This document shows, in pieces, positions 34,080-45,059 of a stretch of DNA of 64,000 nucleotides (position 1 is the first letter of the stretch; every line of letters starts with the position of its first letter). The notes under the pieces were generated by a model, which searched no databases, was not told where the DNA came from, and saw only the letters and a program-made list of their open reading frames with translations. A program made the position numbers and the translations under genes. The stretch comes from Plazaster borealis (taxonomy: Eukaryota; Echinodermata; Asteroidea; Forcipulatida; Labidiasteridae), in NCBI GenBank assembly GCA_021014325.1, contig CM037467.1, positions 6,613,273 through 6,677,272 on the forward strand, written 5' to 3'.

Positions 34080-36030
34080 ACAGTGGTAGTGTTTCTCTTT
34101 CATGCGGTAGTGCTTCTCTTTCGCGTGGTAGTATTTCTCTTTCGTGTGGTAGTGTCACTCACGGTGCTAGTGTTTTTCTTTCAGTTGGTAGTGTTTCCTT
34201 TTCACGTACTACTGTTTCTCTTTCACGTGGAAGTGTTCTCTTTCACGTGGAAGTGTTTCTCTGTCGAGTGTTTATGTTTCTCTTTCAGGTGGTTGTGTTT
34301 CTTTTTCAAGTGGTAGTGTTTCTCTTAAACAGTGGTAGTGTTTCACTTAAACAGTGACAGTTTTTCTCTAGAACAGTGGTTGTGTTTCTCTTTCATTTGG
34401 AAGTGTTTTTCTTTTACGTAGAAGTATTTCTCTTTCTGTGGTAGTGTTTCTCTTGCACGGAGGTAGTGTTTCTCTTTCACATGGTAGTGTTTCTTTTTCG
34501 CGTGGAGGTGTTTCTCTTTCACTTGGTAGCTTCTCTTTCAAGTGGTAGTGTTTTCTCTCAAGTGTTAGTGTTTCTTTTTCACGTGGTAGTGTTTCTCTTT
34601 CACGTGGTAGTGTTTCTCTTTCATGTGGTAGTGCTTCTCTTTCATAGTGGTAGTGTTTCTCTTTCACAGTGGTAGTATTTCTCTTTCATATGGTAGTTTT
34701 GTTTTTCATGTGGAAGTGTTTCTTTTTCATGTGGTTGTGTTTCTCTTTAACAGTGGTAGTTTCTGTTTAAGAAGAAGTGTTTTTCTTTCACGGGTAAGTG
34801 TTTGTCTTTCGCGTGCAGTGTTTCTCTTTCACAGCGGTAGTGTTTCTCTTTCACAGTGGTAGTGTTTCTCTTTCACAGAGGTAGTATTTCTCTTTCACAG
34901 TGGTAGTGTTTCACTTTCATATGGTAGTGTTTCGTTTTCATGTGGAAGTGTTTCTTTTTCATGTGGTAGTGTTTTTTGTTCACGTGGCAGTGTTTTTCTT
35001 TCGTGTGTTTGTGTTTCTCTTTCACAGTGGTAGTGTTTCTGTTTCTTGTGGAAGTGTTTTTTTTTCACGTGGAAGTGTTTCTCTTTCCAGTGGTGATTCT
35101 TTTTCACGTGGAAGTGTTTCTCTTTCACGTGGTAGTGTTTCTCTTTCATGCGGTAGTGCTTCTCTTTCGCGTGGTAGTATTTCTCTTTCGCGCGGTAGTG
35201 TCACTCACAGTGCTAGTGTTTCTCTTTCAGTTGGTAGTGTTTCCTTTTCACGTACTACTCTTTCTCTTTCACGTGGAAGTGTTCTCTTTCACGTGGAAGT
35301 GTTTGTCTTTCGAGTGTTTATGTTTCTCTTTCAGGTGGAAGTGTTTCTTTTTCAAGCAGTAGTGTTTCTCTTAAAAAGTGGTAGTGTTTCTCTTAAACAG
35401 TGGAAGTGTTTCTCCAGAACAGTGGTTGTGTTTCTCTTTCATTTGGAAGTGTTTTTGTTTTACGTAGAATTATTTCTTTTTTCCTGTGCTAGTGTTTCTC
35501 TTGCACGGTGGTAGTGTTTCTTTTTCATATGGTAGTGGGGTTTTTTCGCGTGGATGTGTTTCTCTTTCACTTGGTAGCTTCTCTTTCAAGTGGTAGTGTT
35601 TCTTTTTCATGTGGAAGTGTTATTCCCTCAAGGAATAGTGTTTCCCTTTCACGTACTAGTGTTTCTCTTTCATGTGGAAATGCTTCTCTTTCTGGTGATG
35701 GTGTTTCTTCCTCACAGTTGTAGTGTTGCTCTTTCATGTGGAAGTGTTTCTTTTTCATGTAGTAGTGTCACTCACAGTGGTAGTGTTTCTCTTAAACAGT
35801 GGTAGTGTTTCTCCTAAACATGTTGTAGTGTTTCTCTTTGAAGTGGTAGCGTTTCTTTTTCATGTGGTTATGTTTCTCTTTCCCGTGGTAGTGTTTCTCT
35901 TTCAAGTGTACTTTCTTTCTTTTACATGGTTATGTTCAAGTGTTAGTGTTTCTCTTTTACGAACTAGTATTTCTCTTTCATGTGGAAGTGTTTCTCTTTC
36001 AGGTGGAATTGTTTTTCTTTCACGTGGAAG
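34080..36030. repeat. 21-bp minisatellite, block 2
   Basis: Same unit family as block 1. It contains higher-order duplicates of block 1: the run 'tcatgcggtagtgcttctc...ggtgctag' at 32697-32766 recurs at 34100-34170 and 35145-35215. The longest frame (204 codons, 34900-35514) has no domain and is explained by the repeat. Confidence 0.95.
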
Positions 36031-36035
36031 TGTAG

Positions 36036-36327
36036 TAGGGTGTTGTGGCTGAGCGGTTAAGAGCATCGAATTCAAGATCTGGTGGTTAAGTCATCAGGGT
36101 GTGGGTTCGAATCCCGGTCATGACACTTGAGCAAGACACTTAACTATAATTGCTTCTCTTCACCCAGGGGTATAAATGGGTACCTTCGAGGGTAGAGGTT
36201 GATATTGTGTTTGAAAAAAAGCCTTCGGAGCGCCACGGCAGCCCAGGGCTGTATAAGATTAAGGGAATGTTATTGACCCAATGACCAGGGCATTATACGT
36301 TTATTGTAAAATGCACTATATAAGAAC
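36036..36327 (+). mobile_element. tRNA-derived SINE family B inserted in the minisatellite
   Basis: The tRNA-like head contains box A TGGCTGAGCGGTTAAG and box B GGGTTCGAATCCC, with an intervening leucine-type long arm (AATTCAAGATCTGGTGG). The body runs ACACTTGAGCAAGACACTTA, ACCCAGGGGTATAAATGGGT, TTCGGAGCGCCACGGCAGCC and ends CACTATATAAGAAC. An inverted sibling copy is at 41860-42187. The head resembles tRNA-Leu but lacks a closed acceptor stem. Confidence 0.9.
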
Positions 36328-37420
36328 TTTCACATGGTAGGATTTCTTTTTCATGTGGTAGTGTTTCTTTTTCGCGTGGTAGTATTTCTCATTCGCGTGG
36401 TAGTGTCACTCACAGTGGTAGTGTTTATCTTTCACGTGGAAGTGTTTCTCCTTCACATGGTAGTGTTTCTTTTTAATGTGGTAGTGTTTCTCTTTTACGT
36501 ACTTATGTATCTATTTCACGTGGAATTGTTTCTCTTTCACGTGGAAGTGTTTCTCTTTGACGAGGTAGTGTTTCTCTTTCGCATGTTAATGTTTCTCGTT
36601 CAAGTGGTGGGTTTTTCTTTCACGTAGAAGTCTTTCTCTTTCCGTTGGTAGTGTTTCTCTTGCCCGGTGGTAGTGTTTATCTTTCACATGGTAGTGTTTC
36701 TTTTATACGTGGTAGTGTTTCTTTTTCATGTGGTAATGTTTTTCTTTCAGGTGGTAGTGTTTTTCTTTTTACATGGTTATGTTTCTCTTTCACGTACTTG
36801 TGTTTCTCTTTCATGTGGAAGTGCTTCTATTTCATGTGGTGGGGTTTCTTTTTCACGTGGTAGTGTTTCTCTTTCACATGGAAGTGTTTCTCTTTCAGGT
36901 GGTAATGTTTTCTTTCATGTGGTAGTGTTTCTTATGCATGTGGTAATGTTTCTCTTTCACGTGGTTGTGTTTTCCTTTCATGTGGTAGCGTTTCTTTTTC
37001 ATGTGTTAATGTTTCTCTTTCACGTTGGTAGTGTTTCTCTTTCACGTGGTAGTGTTTGTCTTCTACATGGTTATGTTTTTTTTTCCATGTGTTAGTGTTT
37101 CTCTTTCAAGGATTACTGTTTCTCCTTCACGTGGTAATGTTTCTCTTTCATGTTGAAGTGTTTCTTTTTTACAGTGGTAGTTTCTCTTTCATGTGGAAGT
37201 GTTTCTTGTTCACGTGGAAGTGTTTCTATTTCGCGTGGTAGTGTTTCTCTTTCACAGTGGTAGTGTTTCTCTTTCACGTGGTAGTGTTTGTTTTTCATAT
37301 GGTATTGTTTCTCTTTAAAGTGGTATTGTTTCTCTTTCACGTACTCATGTTTTTCTTTCATCTTGAAGTGTTTCTTTTTCACTTCGTAGTATTTCTCTTG
37401 CAAGATTATTATTTTGTTTG
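36328..37420. repeat. 21-bp minisatellite, block 3
   Basis: Continuation of the same array after the SINE. Units here are more diverged, with ATGTGG and CACGTACT variants common. Confidence 0.95.
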
Positions 37421-37619
37421 ACCTTAATACAAACATTGAGAGACTTTTTATCCAATGACATCATTGAACTGAAAGTAGAAAACACAGTGTGTATAAGTAC
37501 CTTTTCACTTATTTGTTATCCTGGTCAAAACATTCAAAGTAAATGGTGGAGAAATGATGAAACTGCATCCTTTAGGTCTTTGGCACAGAGTATCAAAGAC
37601 CTTTTCTACGCCAGCCCAT
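37421..37619. repeat. Non-minisatellite spacer, duplicated at 43326-43425
   Basis: ATGATGAAACTGCATCCTTT, then AGGTCTTTGGC, CAGAGTAT and CTACGCCAGCCCATTAGTGT followed by CAAGGGTGAAAGTG occur at 37553-37641 and again at 43346-43432, each time followed by minisatellite. The array therefore expanded by segmental duplication that included this spacer. Confidence 0.8.
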
Positions 37620-37905
37620 TAGTGTCAAGGGTGAAAGTGTTTCTCCTCCACGTGGTTTCTCTTTCAACTGGAACTGTTTCTTTTTTACGAGGTACGTTTC
37701 TCTTTCGCGTGTTAATGTTTTTCTTTCTCCTGGAAGTGTTTAGTGTTTCTCTTTCACGTGGTAGTATTTCTCTTTCACAGTAGTGTTTCTCTTTCACGTA
37801 CTAGTATTTCTCTTTCACGTGGAAGAGTTTCTCTTTGGGGTGGTAGTGCTTCTCTTTCAGGCGAAAGTGTTTCTTTTTCACGTGGTAAGTGTTTCTCTCT
37901 GATTG
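37620..37905. repeat. 21-bp minisatellite, block 4 (left of LINE insertion)
   Basis: Same unit family; it ends at the junction 'AAGTGTTTCTCT' with the LINE 3' end at about 37906. Confidence 0.9.
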
Positions 37906-39028
37906 TTTGTTTATTTGTTTCCATATATCACAACTAGACAATCTGTCAATATAATAATTTGACACAAATGGTGACAATGGAGGGCACAAGGAAAAAGCCG
38001 AGGCTTATACAGGCCCTGGTCCCTTTAGTTAATAAGTGAATTAATAACAATTTTAGATTAACGCTGATAATTATTGAACGAGGGTAAGGAAAAGTGTACA
38101 TGTATATAGCAACCAATAGTTCGTTTAGAAAGTAAACAACAACGAGTTATTGCATACAGTTTTTTTTAAATTAATATAACTGTTTATACAAAATGGATTC
38201 ATTCAAAACGCATAAAGCGAGGGGAAATAAGAAAAATATACACAAGTAATTAAATACAAGACGTGATAAGTCGGAATGTAATCATGTGTTCATATGTCAT
38301 TTCAGGAGTTTACATCTTAGATAATATTGGAAATAAATAGGTTTTTCAGGTATTTTTTAAAACTGTGCACAGTCCTAAAGAAAGGTATAGGGGTAAGCTG
38401 ATTCCAGAGTAGGGGGGCCTTGATGTCTGACTGTATTCTTAAATAATGTGGTCCTAGCCTTTCCTATATGAATCTTTGTTGCTGATCTAGTGTTATGTAG
38501 ATGGACATCTAGATTCCTCCAAAAGAGAGATCTTATGTTTCTCGGTAACAGGTTACTTTAAAATTTATACATAAGGATTCCAAGGTGATATTTTTTACAG
38601 TTTAAAAACATTAAGTGTATTAAAATGTATAAAATAAGGTGAAGTGTGCTCTCTAAAGCCAGAATTTGTGATAATTCTCAACGATTTCTTTTGTAGGCTA
38701 CTACTAATAGTTTGTTCAAGTAAGTATTATGAGTATTTCCCCATGCTAGAATAGAAAGCAGCATATTTCTAGGCAAAAAAAGTATAAGTTTACGCAGAAC
38801 TCCAAAAATTGTGGACACTGTTGTATGAACCTTTTGACAATGGGACTTCCACGTAAAGATTGCTGTCAATTATAACACCAAGATATCTAAACGAATTTAC
38901 TTGACTTATTTTTGAATTATTAATATATATATATATCGATATTTACATATTTGTACTTATTTGAGAATAACATCAATCGTGTTTTCTTTTTATTAATCGA
39001 CATTTTGTTACATTTAAACCACATGGAA

Positions 39029-39400
39029 TCATTTTGAAGTTCTTTTTTTTATAATTGAAACTGCCTCCTTTAAATTAATGTGACTAGGGAAAACAATGGT
39101 GTCATTTGCAAATAGAATAAAGGATAACAATTTTGAAGAATTACATATATCGTTTATGTACCAAAGAAAGAGTATTGGACCTAAAATGGAGCCTTGTGGT
39201 ACGCCACATTTGATTGATGTAAGTGTAGATTTATTATTGTTCCATTCAACAAACTGTTTCCTGTCACAAATATAGTTCCTGAACCAATCCAGGGCCTTTC
39301 CCCTAACACCACACATATCAAGTTTTGAGAGTAAAATATCACGGTCAATAGTATCAAATGCCTTGGAAATGTCCGGAACAAACCGATCGTGTGGTTTGAT
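39029..39400 (-). pseudogene. LINE reverse transcriptase core with mutated catalytic box
   Basis: On the minus strand, DISKAFDTIDRDILLSKLDM, then GKALDWFRNYICDRKQFVEW, SIKCGVPQGSILGPILF, YINDICNSSKLLSFILFAND and TIVF follow the RT order. DISKAFDTID carries the first catalytic Asp, and GVPQGSILGP is the fingers/palm block. The YxDD-equivalent should be FADDT but reads FANDT, an Asp-to-Asn change at a catalytic residue. Upstream, the frame is interrupted by the MITE at 39409-39613. Confidence 0.85.
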
Positions 39401-39408
39401 GTATCTAC

Positions 39409-39613
39409 AGACGATGTGACCTCTGACGTCATTCGAAAACCATAACATGATGCGCGCGCATGTCGCCGGGCAAAACCTTTGTGTACTGACAGCCAGCTAC
39501 ATAGGACACGCAATGTTACCATGAGTACGCGTCTTCCTGCCCGGCGAAAACATGACTTGGACAGTGTTTTGTCAACAGAGGGCGGTTTGATGTAAACAGA
39601 GGTCACATCGTCT
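39409..39613. mobile_element. 205-bp MITE with AGACGATGTGACCTCTG ends, inside the LINE RT
   Basis: The left end is AGACGATGTGACCTCTG and the right end its exact reverse complement CAGAGGTCACATCGTCT. Inside, GGTTTTCG-type and CGCCGGGCAAAACC / CCCGGCGAAAACATG words are also partly inverted. It separates the RT text GLREIV.. from DISKAFDTID. No clean duplication: the left flank is TATCTAC and the right CTCGAAG. Confidence 0.8.
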
Positions 39614-40051
39614 CTCGAAGTCCATACTGAGAGTTACTCAGAATATTATACTTAGTTATAAAGGTTTCAAGACAATTTGCAACTAGTCGGTCAAGCACTT
39701 TGGGAGGGCATGGTAGTATAGATATAGGACGGTAATTGCAAAGCTATTTTAGGGTCACCGTTTTTAATTAATACAGGAATGACTTTTGCGATCTTAAAAT
39801 CATTGGGCACAATTCTAGACAGCAGAGATAAATTAAATATTTTCAATAACGGCTTAACAATGAGATTCCAAATTTTCTTAATGAGATAGGTATCTTATTT
39901 GACATGGCCTGGACTTTTCCTGGAGGTAAACCCGTCATTACATTTCAGAAGTTCATTGTTAGTTATTGGGGCCATAAAAAGAGAATGCAGAAAATCCCCT
40001 TCAATAAAATCTGTGGGTTTAAGTCCGGATTCAGGAATCTTGGATGCTAGA

Positions 40052-40645
40052 TTAGGACCAGTATTTGCAAAAGAATTTGCTAAAATGCTCAGCGATGTGT
40101 CTTGGGTCATCTGAGGTAGTATTATTCATATGAAATAAATCAGGACCCGGAGACTTTTTAATGTTTTTGTTTAAGACGTTATTGATTATTTTCCATGTAT
40201 TTTTTGAAATACATTTTTCTTTTTCGAAGAAAGTAGTGAAGTAAAGTTTTGTTGCTTCTCGAATTACAGTTGTTAACCTATTCCTATTTGTATTAAATTT
40301 TCTTTTATTAGATTTATTTGGGTTTCGGAGATAGCACTTATACAGCTTGTTTTTACGCCTGATTGATTTCAATATAGGCCTACCCCTGGTCAGCCAAGGA
40401 TTGCGTGCTGTCTTCTTACATTTGAATCTTTTATATGGAACACATATATTTAACACTTCATTCAATTCGGTAACAAACTGCGAATAACAATCATTCACAT
40501 TTTCTGCAATAACAATTTCGTTCCAATGGACTGTCTCGAGCTCATGCTTCAAGGAAGAGACGTTTCGATCACTAGTATCCAGTTTCAAAACAAAAATCGG
40601 ATTGTTGGTTCGAGTATAACTAGGACCAAACAAGACTATAGGCAA
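40052..40645 (-). pseudogene. LINE linker and RT N-terminal region
   Basis: A 197-codon open frame on the minus strand with no recognised catalytic motif. It reads PIVLFGPSYTRTNNPIFVLK, then PYKRFKCKKTARNPWLTRGR and LYKCYLRNPNKSNKRKF, the region between endonuclease and RT in CR1/L2-type LINEs (typically '..PW.T..L...I..K..LY......P'). It is the longest intact stretch of the element. Its start codon is only the first Met in frame. Confidence 0.8.
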
Positions 40646-40746
40646 ATGATCACTTAGCCCAGAAGTAACAATTTCAGACTAGTGAGTGTCTACGCTGTTA
40701 GTGAAAATATTGTCAATTAGGGTAGCTTTGTTGTGCGTGATTCTTG

Positions 40747-41055
40747 TTAGGGCGAAAAGAGTGTGAACTCCCGAGTTGGGTTATGGGAATCACTCTTAAT
40801 AAGCAGGTTTATATTGAAACCTAAAATATAACAGATTTTGTTTTCGGACGTGATTTTACCAAGAATTTCATCCATTTCCTCTGAAATTTTTTTTAAAACA
40901 GCTAGACCAGGAGGTCTGTAGATTAAACCTATGGCAATATTTTTCTTTATAATGGTGTAATGCAATGAGTCTTTTACATACAACATGGCACCCCCACCGT
41001 CTTGCCTCGGTCTATTTTTATGCTCACATATTATATATCCAGGAATAGATAACAT
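40747..41055 (-). pseudogene. LINE apurinic-like endonuclease, C-terminal half
   Basis: Minus-strand text PRQDGGGAMLYVKDSLHYTI, then IAIGLIYRPPGLAV, MDEILGKITSENKICYILGF and NINLLIKSDSHNPTREF. GGGxxLYVKD and IYRPP are signature blocks of the LINE endonuclease. The GDFN box is changed to GFNIN (loss of the Asp), so the domain would be dead. Confidence 0.85.
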
Positions 41056-41859
41056 CGAATGAGGGGTGATTTTAAGCCACGTTTCAGTTAGACCGATAAT
41101 ATTAAATTTGTGTTGTATTTCGTCTAGAGTAAGAATAAGATCGTCAAAATGTTTGTGTATACTACTGGTATTAATTTGAAATATTGAAAAAGATTCATTT
41201 TCTAATTCATTAGTTTTGGCTCTAAGCTTTCTTTCGGATAGGCATTAAGCACCACATGTGTTAGATAAATGCTTATTTGTGTCTACTGAATTCAGGGTAG
41301 CCGGATTAAAAACACAATCAACGAAGAGGCGTGTCTTCCACTGATTCAGAGCCACTATCTTCGCTTATGCTGTAGTTGTCATTCACCGTGTGGGATGAGC
41401 TCAAATTAAAAGTAACGGTTTGGCAGTCTGAATATTGTACAAAGAGGCGTTTAGCCAGCTATTAATAGGAAGATGTTCAATTCTGTGTACAGTTTAGTAA
41501 GTGTGTGGGAACAAAATGGCACCAAGAAAGACATGAACATTGTAGCAATTTGATTTCCCAAAGAATAACACGGGTATTTAGCAAGGTACGTTAACAAGTC
41601 AGAAGGTCTTGAAAGGACCGCTTTTCAGTTTGTATGTGATAACTGCAGGGACAGACATTGGGATGAATGCAAACTGTACCCTTTCGTGTCGGATGGGTTG
41701 GAGATGGTCCTCTCTGAGGCATTTTCTGGCTCCCCGGATCCTTGAGGTGACATCATCGGTGACGTTAGATCCTCTGTATGGATGATTCTTCAGGGTCCGG
41801 GCAGCATTTTTGACATTTCAATTTCAACATCTGAGATAGCTTACTAATAACAATAACAA

Positions 41860-42187
41860 GTTCTTATATAGTGCATTTTACAATAACGATGCGCTTTACA
41901 TTTAGTGCCATTGTCATAGGGCCAATAACATTCCTTTAATCTTTCTCAGCTCCCTGGGGAGTATACAGCCCTGGGCTGCCGTGGCGCTCCGAAGGCTTTT
42001 TCAAACACAATCAACCTCTACCCTCGCAGGTACCCATTTATACCCCTCGGTGAAGAGAAGCAATTATAGTTAAGTGTCTTGCCCAAGGACACAAGTGTCA
42101 TGACCGGGAGTCGAACCCACACCCTGATGATGACTTAACCACCAGAACTTGGATTCGATGCTCTAAACCGCTCGGCCATACGACACG
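41860..42187 (-). mobile_element. SINE family B, inverted copy inserted into LINE ORF1
   Basis: The reverse complement matches 36036-36327: the tRNA-like head with GGGTTCGACTCCCGG box B, ACTTGTGTCC, CAAGACACTTAACTATAATTG, CTTCGGAGCGCCACGGCAGC and CACTATATAAGAACTTG followed by a (TTATTG)n-like tail. It interrupts ORF1 after FFEDCV (42190). Confidence 0.9.
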
Positions 42188-42613
42188 CCAAATATGAGTA
42201 ACACAATCCTCGAAGAACTGATCTTTTTCGGACCCCTCGGGGACATCGTGAATGTCGATGTGGTTTCCATCGAACCTGCTGTTGGTGGCCTCTAAAAGCC
42301 TCTTATTTTTGTTCTCAAGCATTTCTACTGATGTTTTCAGGTCGTCAATGTCCTTGGCGTTGACACTGACACGATGATTGGTGTCACGAAGACGGGCTAC
42401 GAGGGTGGACAGCCTGGCACCATTGGTCTCGAGGGTATCTAGGATTTTTTTTCCCAGCTGGGTGTTCACACTGGACAATGCATCACGACAACACTGGCAG
42501 CCATCTTGAGCCCCAACAGGCTCACTGATGGTTGGTGTCGTCGACGGTAGATGTGTTTTCCCTCGTTTTCTGCTGCCTCTTGTGGGTTTTCTCACATCAG
42601 GAGAATCGGTCAT
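42188..42613 (-). pseudogene. LINE ORF1 N-terminal part (coiled coil)
   Basis: Minus-strand Met at 42613: MTDSPDVRKPTRGSRKRGKT, basic N-terminus, then CQCCRDALSSVNTQLGKKIL, LVARLRDTNHRVSVNAKDID and LKTSVEMLENKNKRLLEATN. The heptad-like leucines suggest the trimerising coiled coil of LINE ORF1 proteins. The frame runs into the SINE after EKDQFFEDCV. Beyond it, 41850-41200, degraded text DAEIEIEMSKMLPGP and DLLT suggests the RNA-binding C-terminus. No RNA-recognition residue is clear. Confidence 0.65.
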
Positions 42614-42744
42614 GGTCAGGATGGTTTGTTTGATATGCCAGTTGACAAAAAGAAGTTATAATTTGCGGATATAGACTAAATTTCGTTGACTTTTGGGGAG
42701 CACGTTTAAAACCCGTGCGTCACATACGGTGCATGTGATCCTCT

Positions 42745-43325
42745 TACGTGTGGAAGTGTTTTTCTTTCACGTGTAGTGTTTCTCTTTAACAGTGGTAGTT
42801 TTCTTTTTACGAAGAAGTGTTTTTCTTTCACAAGGAAGTGTTTCTCTTTCGCGTGGTAGTGTTTCTTTTTTACAGTGGTAGTTATTCTATTTCATAGTGG
42901 TAATGTTTCTCTTTCCTGTGGTAGTGTTTTACTTTCACGTGGAAGTGTTTCTCTTTCATGTGGTATGTGTTTCTCTTCCACAGTGGTAGTATTTCTCTTT
43001 CACGTGGTCGTGTTTATTTTTAACAGTGGTAGTTTTCTCTTTATGAATAAGTGTTTTTCTTTCACAGGGAAGTGTTTCTCTTTTGCGTGGAGGGGTTTTC
43101 ACTTGCAAAGTGGTAGTGTTTCTCTTTCACAGTGGTAGTGTTTCTCTTTCATATGGTAGTGTTTCTTTTTCATGTTAAAGTGTTAATCTTTCACGTGGTA
43201 GTGTTTCTCTTTAACAGTGGTAGATTTCTCTTTCACGAAGAAGTGTTTGTCTTTGACGGGAAGTATTTTTCTTTCTCGTGGTAGTGTCTCTTTCACAGTG
43301 GTTGTGTTTGTTTGTCATAACCATG
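42745..43325. repeat. 21-bp minisatellite, block 5 (right of LINE)
   Basis: Same unit family resumes directly after the LINE 5' end, with many AACAGTGGTAGTT variants. Confidence 0.92.
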
Positions 43326-43425
43326 AGAAAGTAAATAGTTGACAAATGATGAAACTGCATCCTTTAGGTCTTTGGCGCAGAGTATTAAATACATTTCTAC
43401 GCCAGCCCATTAGTGTCAAGGGTGA
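43326..43425. repeat. Second copy of the 37553-37641 spacer
   Basis: See the spacer at 37421-37619: the same unique-looking text (AACTGCATCCTTTAGGTCTT...) is repeated 5.8 kb away inside the array, with a few substitutions (GGCACAG to GGCGCAG). Confidence 0.8.
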
Positions 43426-44925
43426 AAGTGTTTCTCTTCCACATGGGAGTATTTTTCTTCCACGTGGAAGTGTTTCTCTTTCATGTGATAGTGTTTTTCT
43501 TTCGCATGGAAGTGATTCTCTTTCACGTGGAAGTATTTCTCTTTTACGAGGTAGCGTTTCTCTTTCGCGTGGTAATGTTACTCTTTCAAGTGGCAGTGTT
43601 TCTCTTTCAAGTGGTAGTGTTTCTCTTAAACAAAGGTAGTGTTTCTTTTTTCATGAGAGAGTGTTTTTCTTTCACGCAGAAGTCTTTCTCTTTCAAGTGG
43701 TAGTGTTTCTTTTAAACAGTGATAGTGTTTCTCTTTCATGTGAGAGTGTTTTTCTTTCAGGCAGAAGTCTTTCTGTTTCCTGTGGTAGTGTTTCCCTTCA
43801 CAGTAGTAGTATTTCTCTTTCACGTGAAAGTGTTTCTTTTTCATGTGGTAGTGTTTCTCTTTCATGTGTAAGTGTTTCTTCTTCGTGCTGTTATGCTTCT
43901 CTTTCAGGTAAAAATGTTTCTCTTTCACATGGTAATGATTTTCTGTAACTTGGAAGTGTTTCTCATTAACAGTGGTAGTGTTTCTCTTTCACAGTGGTAA
44001 ACTTTCTGTTTCACACTGTTAGTGTTTCTCTTTCACAGTGGCAGTGTTTCTTTATCTTGTGGAAGTGTTTTTCTTTCGTGTGGTAGTGTTTTTCTTTCAC
44101 GTGGAAGTGTTTCTCTTTCATGCGGTTGTGTTTCTCTTTTACAGTGGTAGTGTTTCTGTTTCACAAGGTGGTGTTTCTTTATCTTGTGGAAGTGTTATTC
44201 TTTCGTGTGGTAGTGTTTTTCTGTCACGTGGAAGTGTTTCTCTTTCATGTGGTAGTGTTTCTCTTTTACAGAGGTAATGTTTCTCTTTCACATCGTAATG
44301 TTTCTCTTTCACGTGGAAGTGTTTTTTCTTTCATGTGGAAGTGTTTCTCTTAAACAGTTGTAGTGTTTCTCTTTCTTGTGGAAGTGTGTTTTTTTTCCAG
44401 TGGTGTTTCTTTTTCACGTGGAAGTGTTTCTGTTTCGCGTGGTGGTGTTTCTCTTTTACAGTGGTAGTGTTTCTCTTTCACGTGGCAGTGCTTCTTTTTC
44501 ATGTGGTAGTGTTTCTCTTTCAAGTGGTAGTGTTTCTCTTGCACAGTAGTAGTGTTTCTCTTTCACGTGAAAGTGTTTCTTTTTCGAGTTGTTATGCTTC
44601 TCTTTCATGTGAAAATGTTTCTCTTTCACATGGTAATGATTTTCTGTAACTTGGAAGTGTTTTTCTTTCACTAGGTAGTGTTCCTCTTTCATGTGGAGGT
44701 GTTTTTTCATTCACGGGTAAGTGTTTCTCATTAACAGTGGTAGTGTTTCTCTTTCACAGTGGTAGTGTTTCTGTTTCACTTTGGTTGGTAGTGTTTCTGT
44801 TTCACTTTGGTTGGTAGTGTTTCTCTTTCACAGTGGTAGTGTTTCTCTTTCACGTGGTAGTGTTTCTCTTTCAAGTGGTTTCTTTATCATGTTGTAGTGT
44901 TACTCTTTCACGTACTCATGTTTTT
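43426..44925. repeat. 21-bp minisatellite, block 6
   Basis: Same unit family. It contains a local duplicate of about 100 bp ('...atgcttctctttca...catggtaatgattttctgtaacttgg') near 43888-43957 and 44590-44657. Confidence 0.95.
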
Positions 44926-45059
44926 GGGGGTTTTTTTGGGGGGGGGGTTGTTTTTGTTTTTTCTCTCTTTTTGTCAATGCTTAACTCTGTTTGGATACCT
45001 CTAATTTACATCTTTGACTTATGCCTAGACTGTACTGTAGTTACAACATCATTTTCTCA

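Larger units (their letters stand above)
37906..42740 (-). mobile_element. Near full-length CR1/L2-like LINE inserted in the minisatellite
   Basis: Minus-strand order is ORF1 (42613 to about 41200, split by a SINE), endonuclease (41055-40740), linker (40645-40052), RT (about 40000-39050), C-terminus (38869-38340) and 3' UTR with CAGGCCCTGGTCCCTTTAG-type sequence, ending near 37906 in an ATAAACAAACAATCAG tail. C-terminal landmarks on the minus strand are TWKSH, ILAWGNTHNTYLNKLL, TTLFKNTVRHQG and, frame-shifted, a LESAYPYTF end. The minisatellite resumes at about 42745, so the array predates this insertion. The element is inactive: frames break several times and the RT catalytic box reads FANDT instead of FADDT. 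Confidence 0.85.

Noticed and set aside
34900..35514. 204-codon open frame (and others of 100-200 codons on both strands) between 31.4 and 45 kb
   Set aside because: The frames are a consequence of a 21-bp repeat that lacks stops in most phases; several frames are open at once over the same DNA and none has start, splice or domain support.
36038..36120. tRNA-Leu gene
   Set aside because: A leucine-like head, but no closed acceptor stem, and an inverted full-length relative with the same 3' body lies at 41860-42187.
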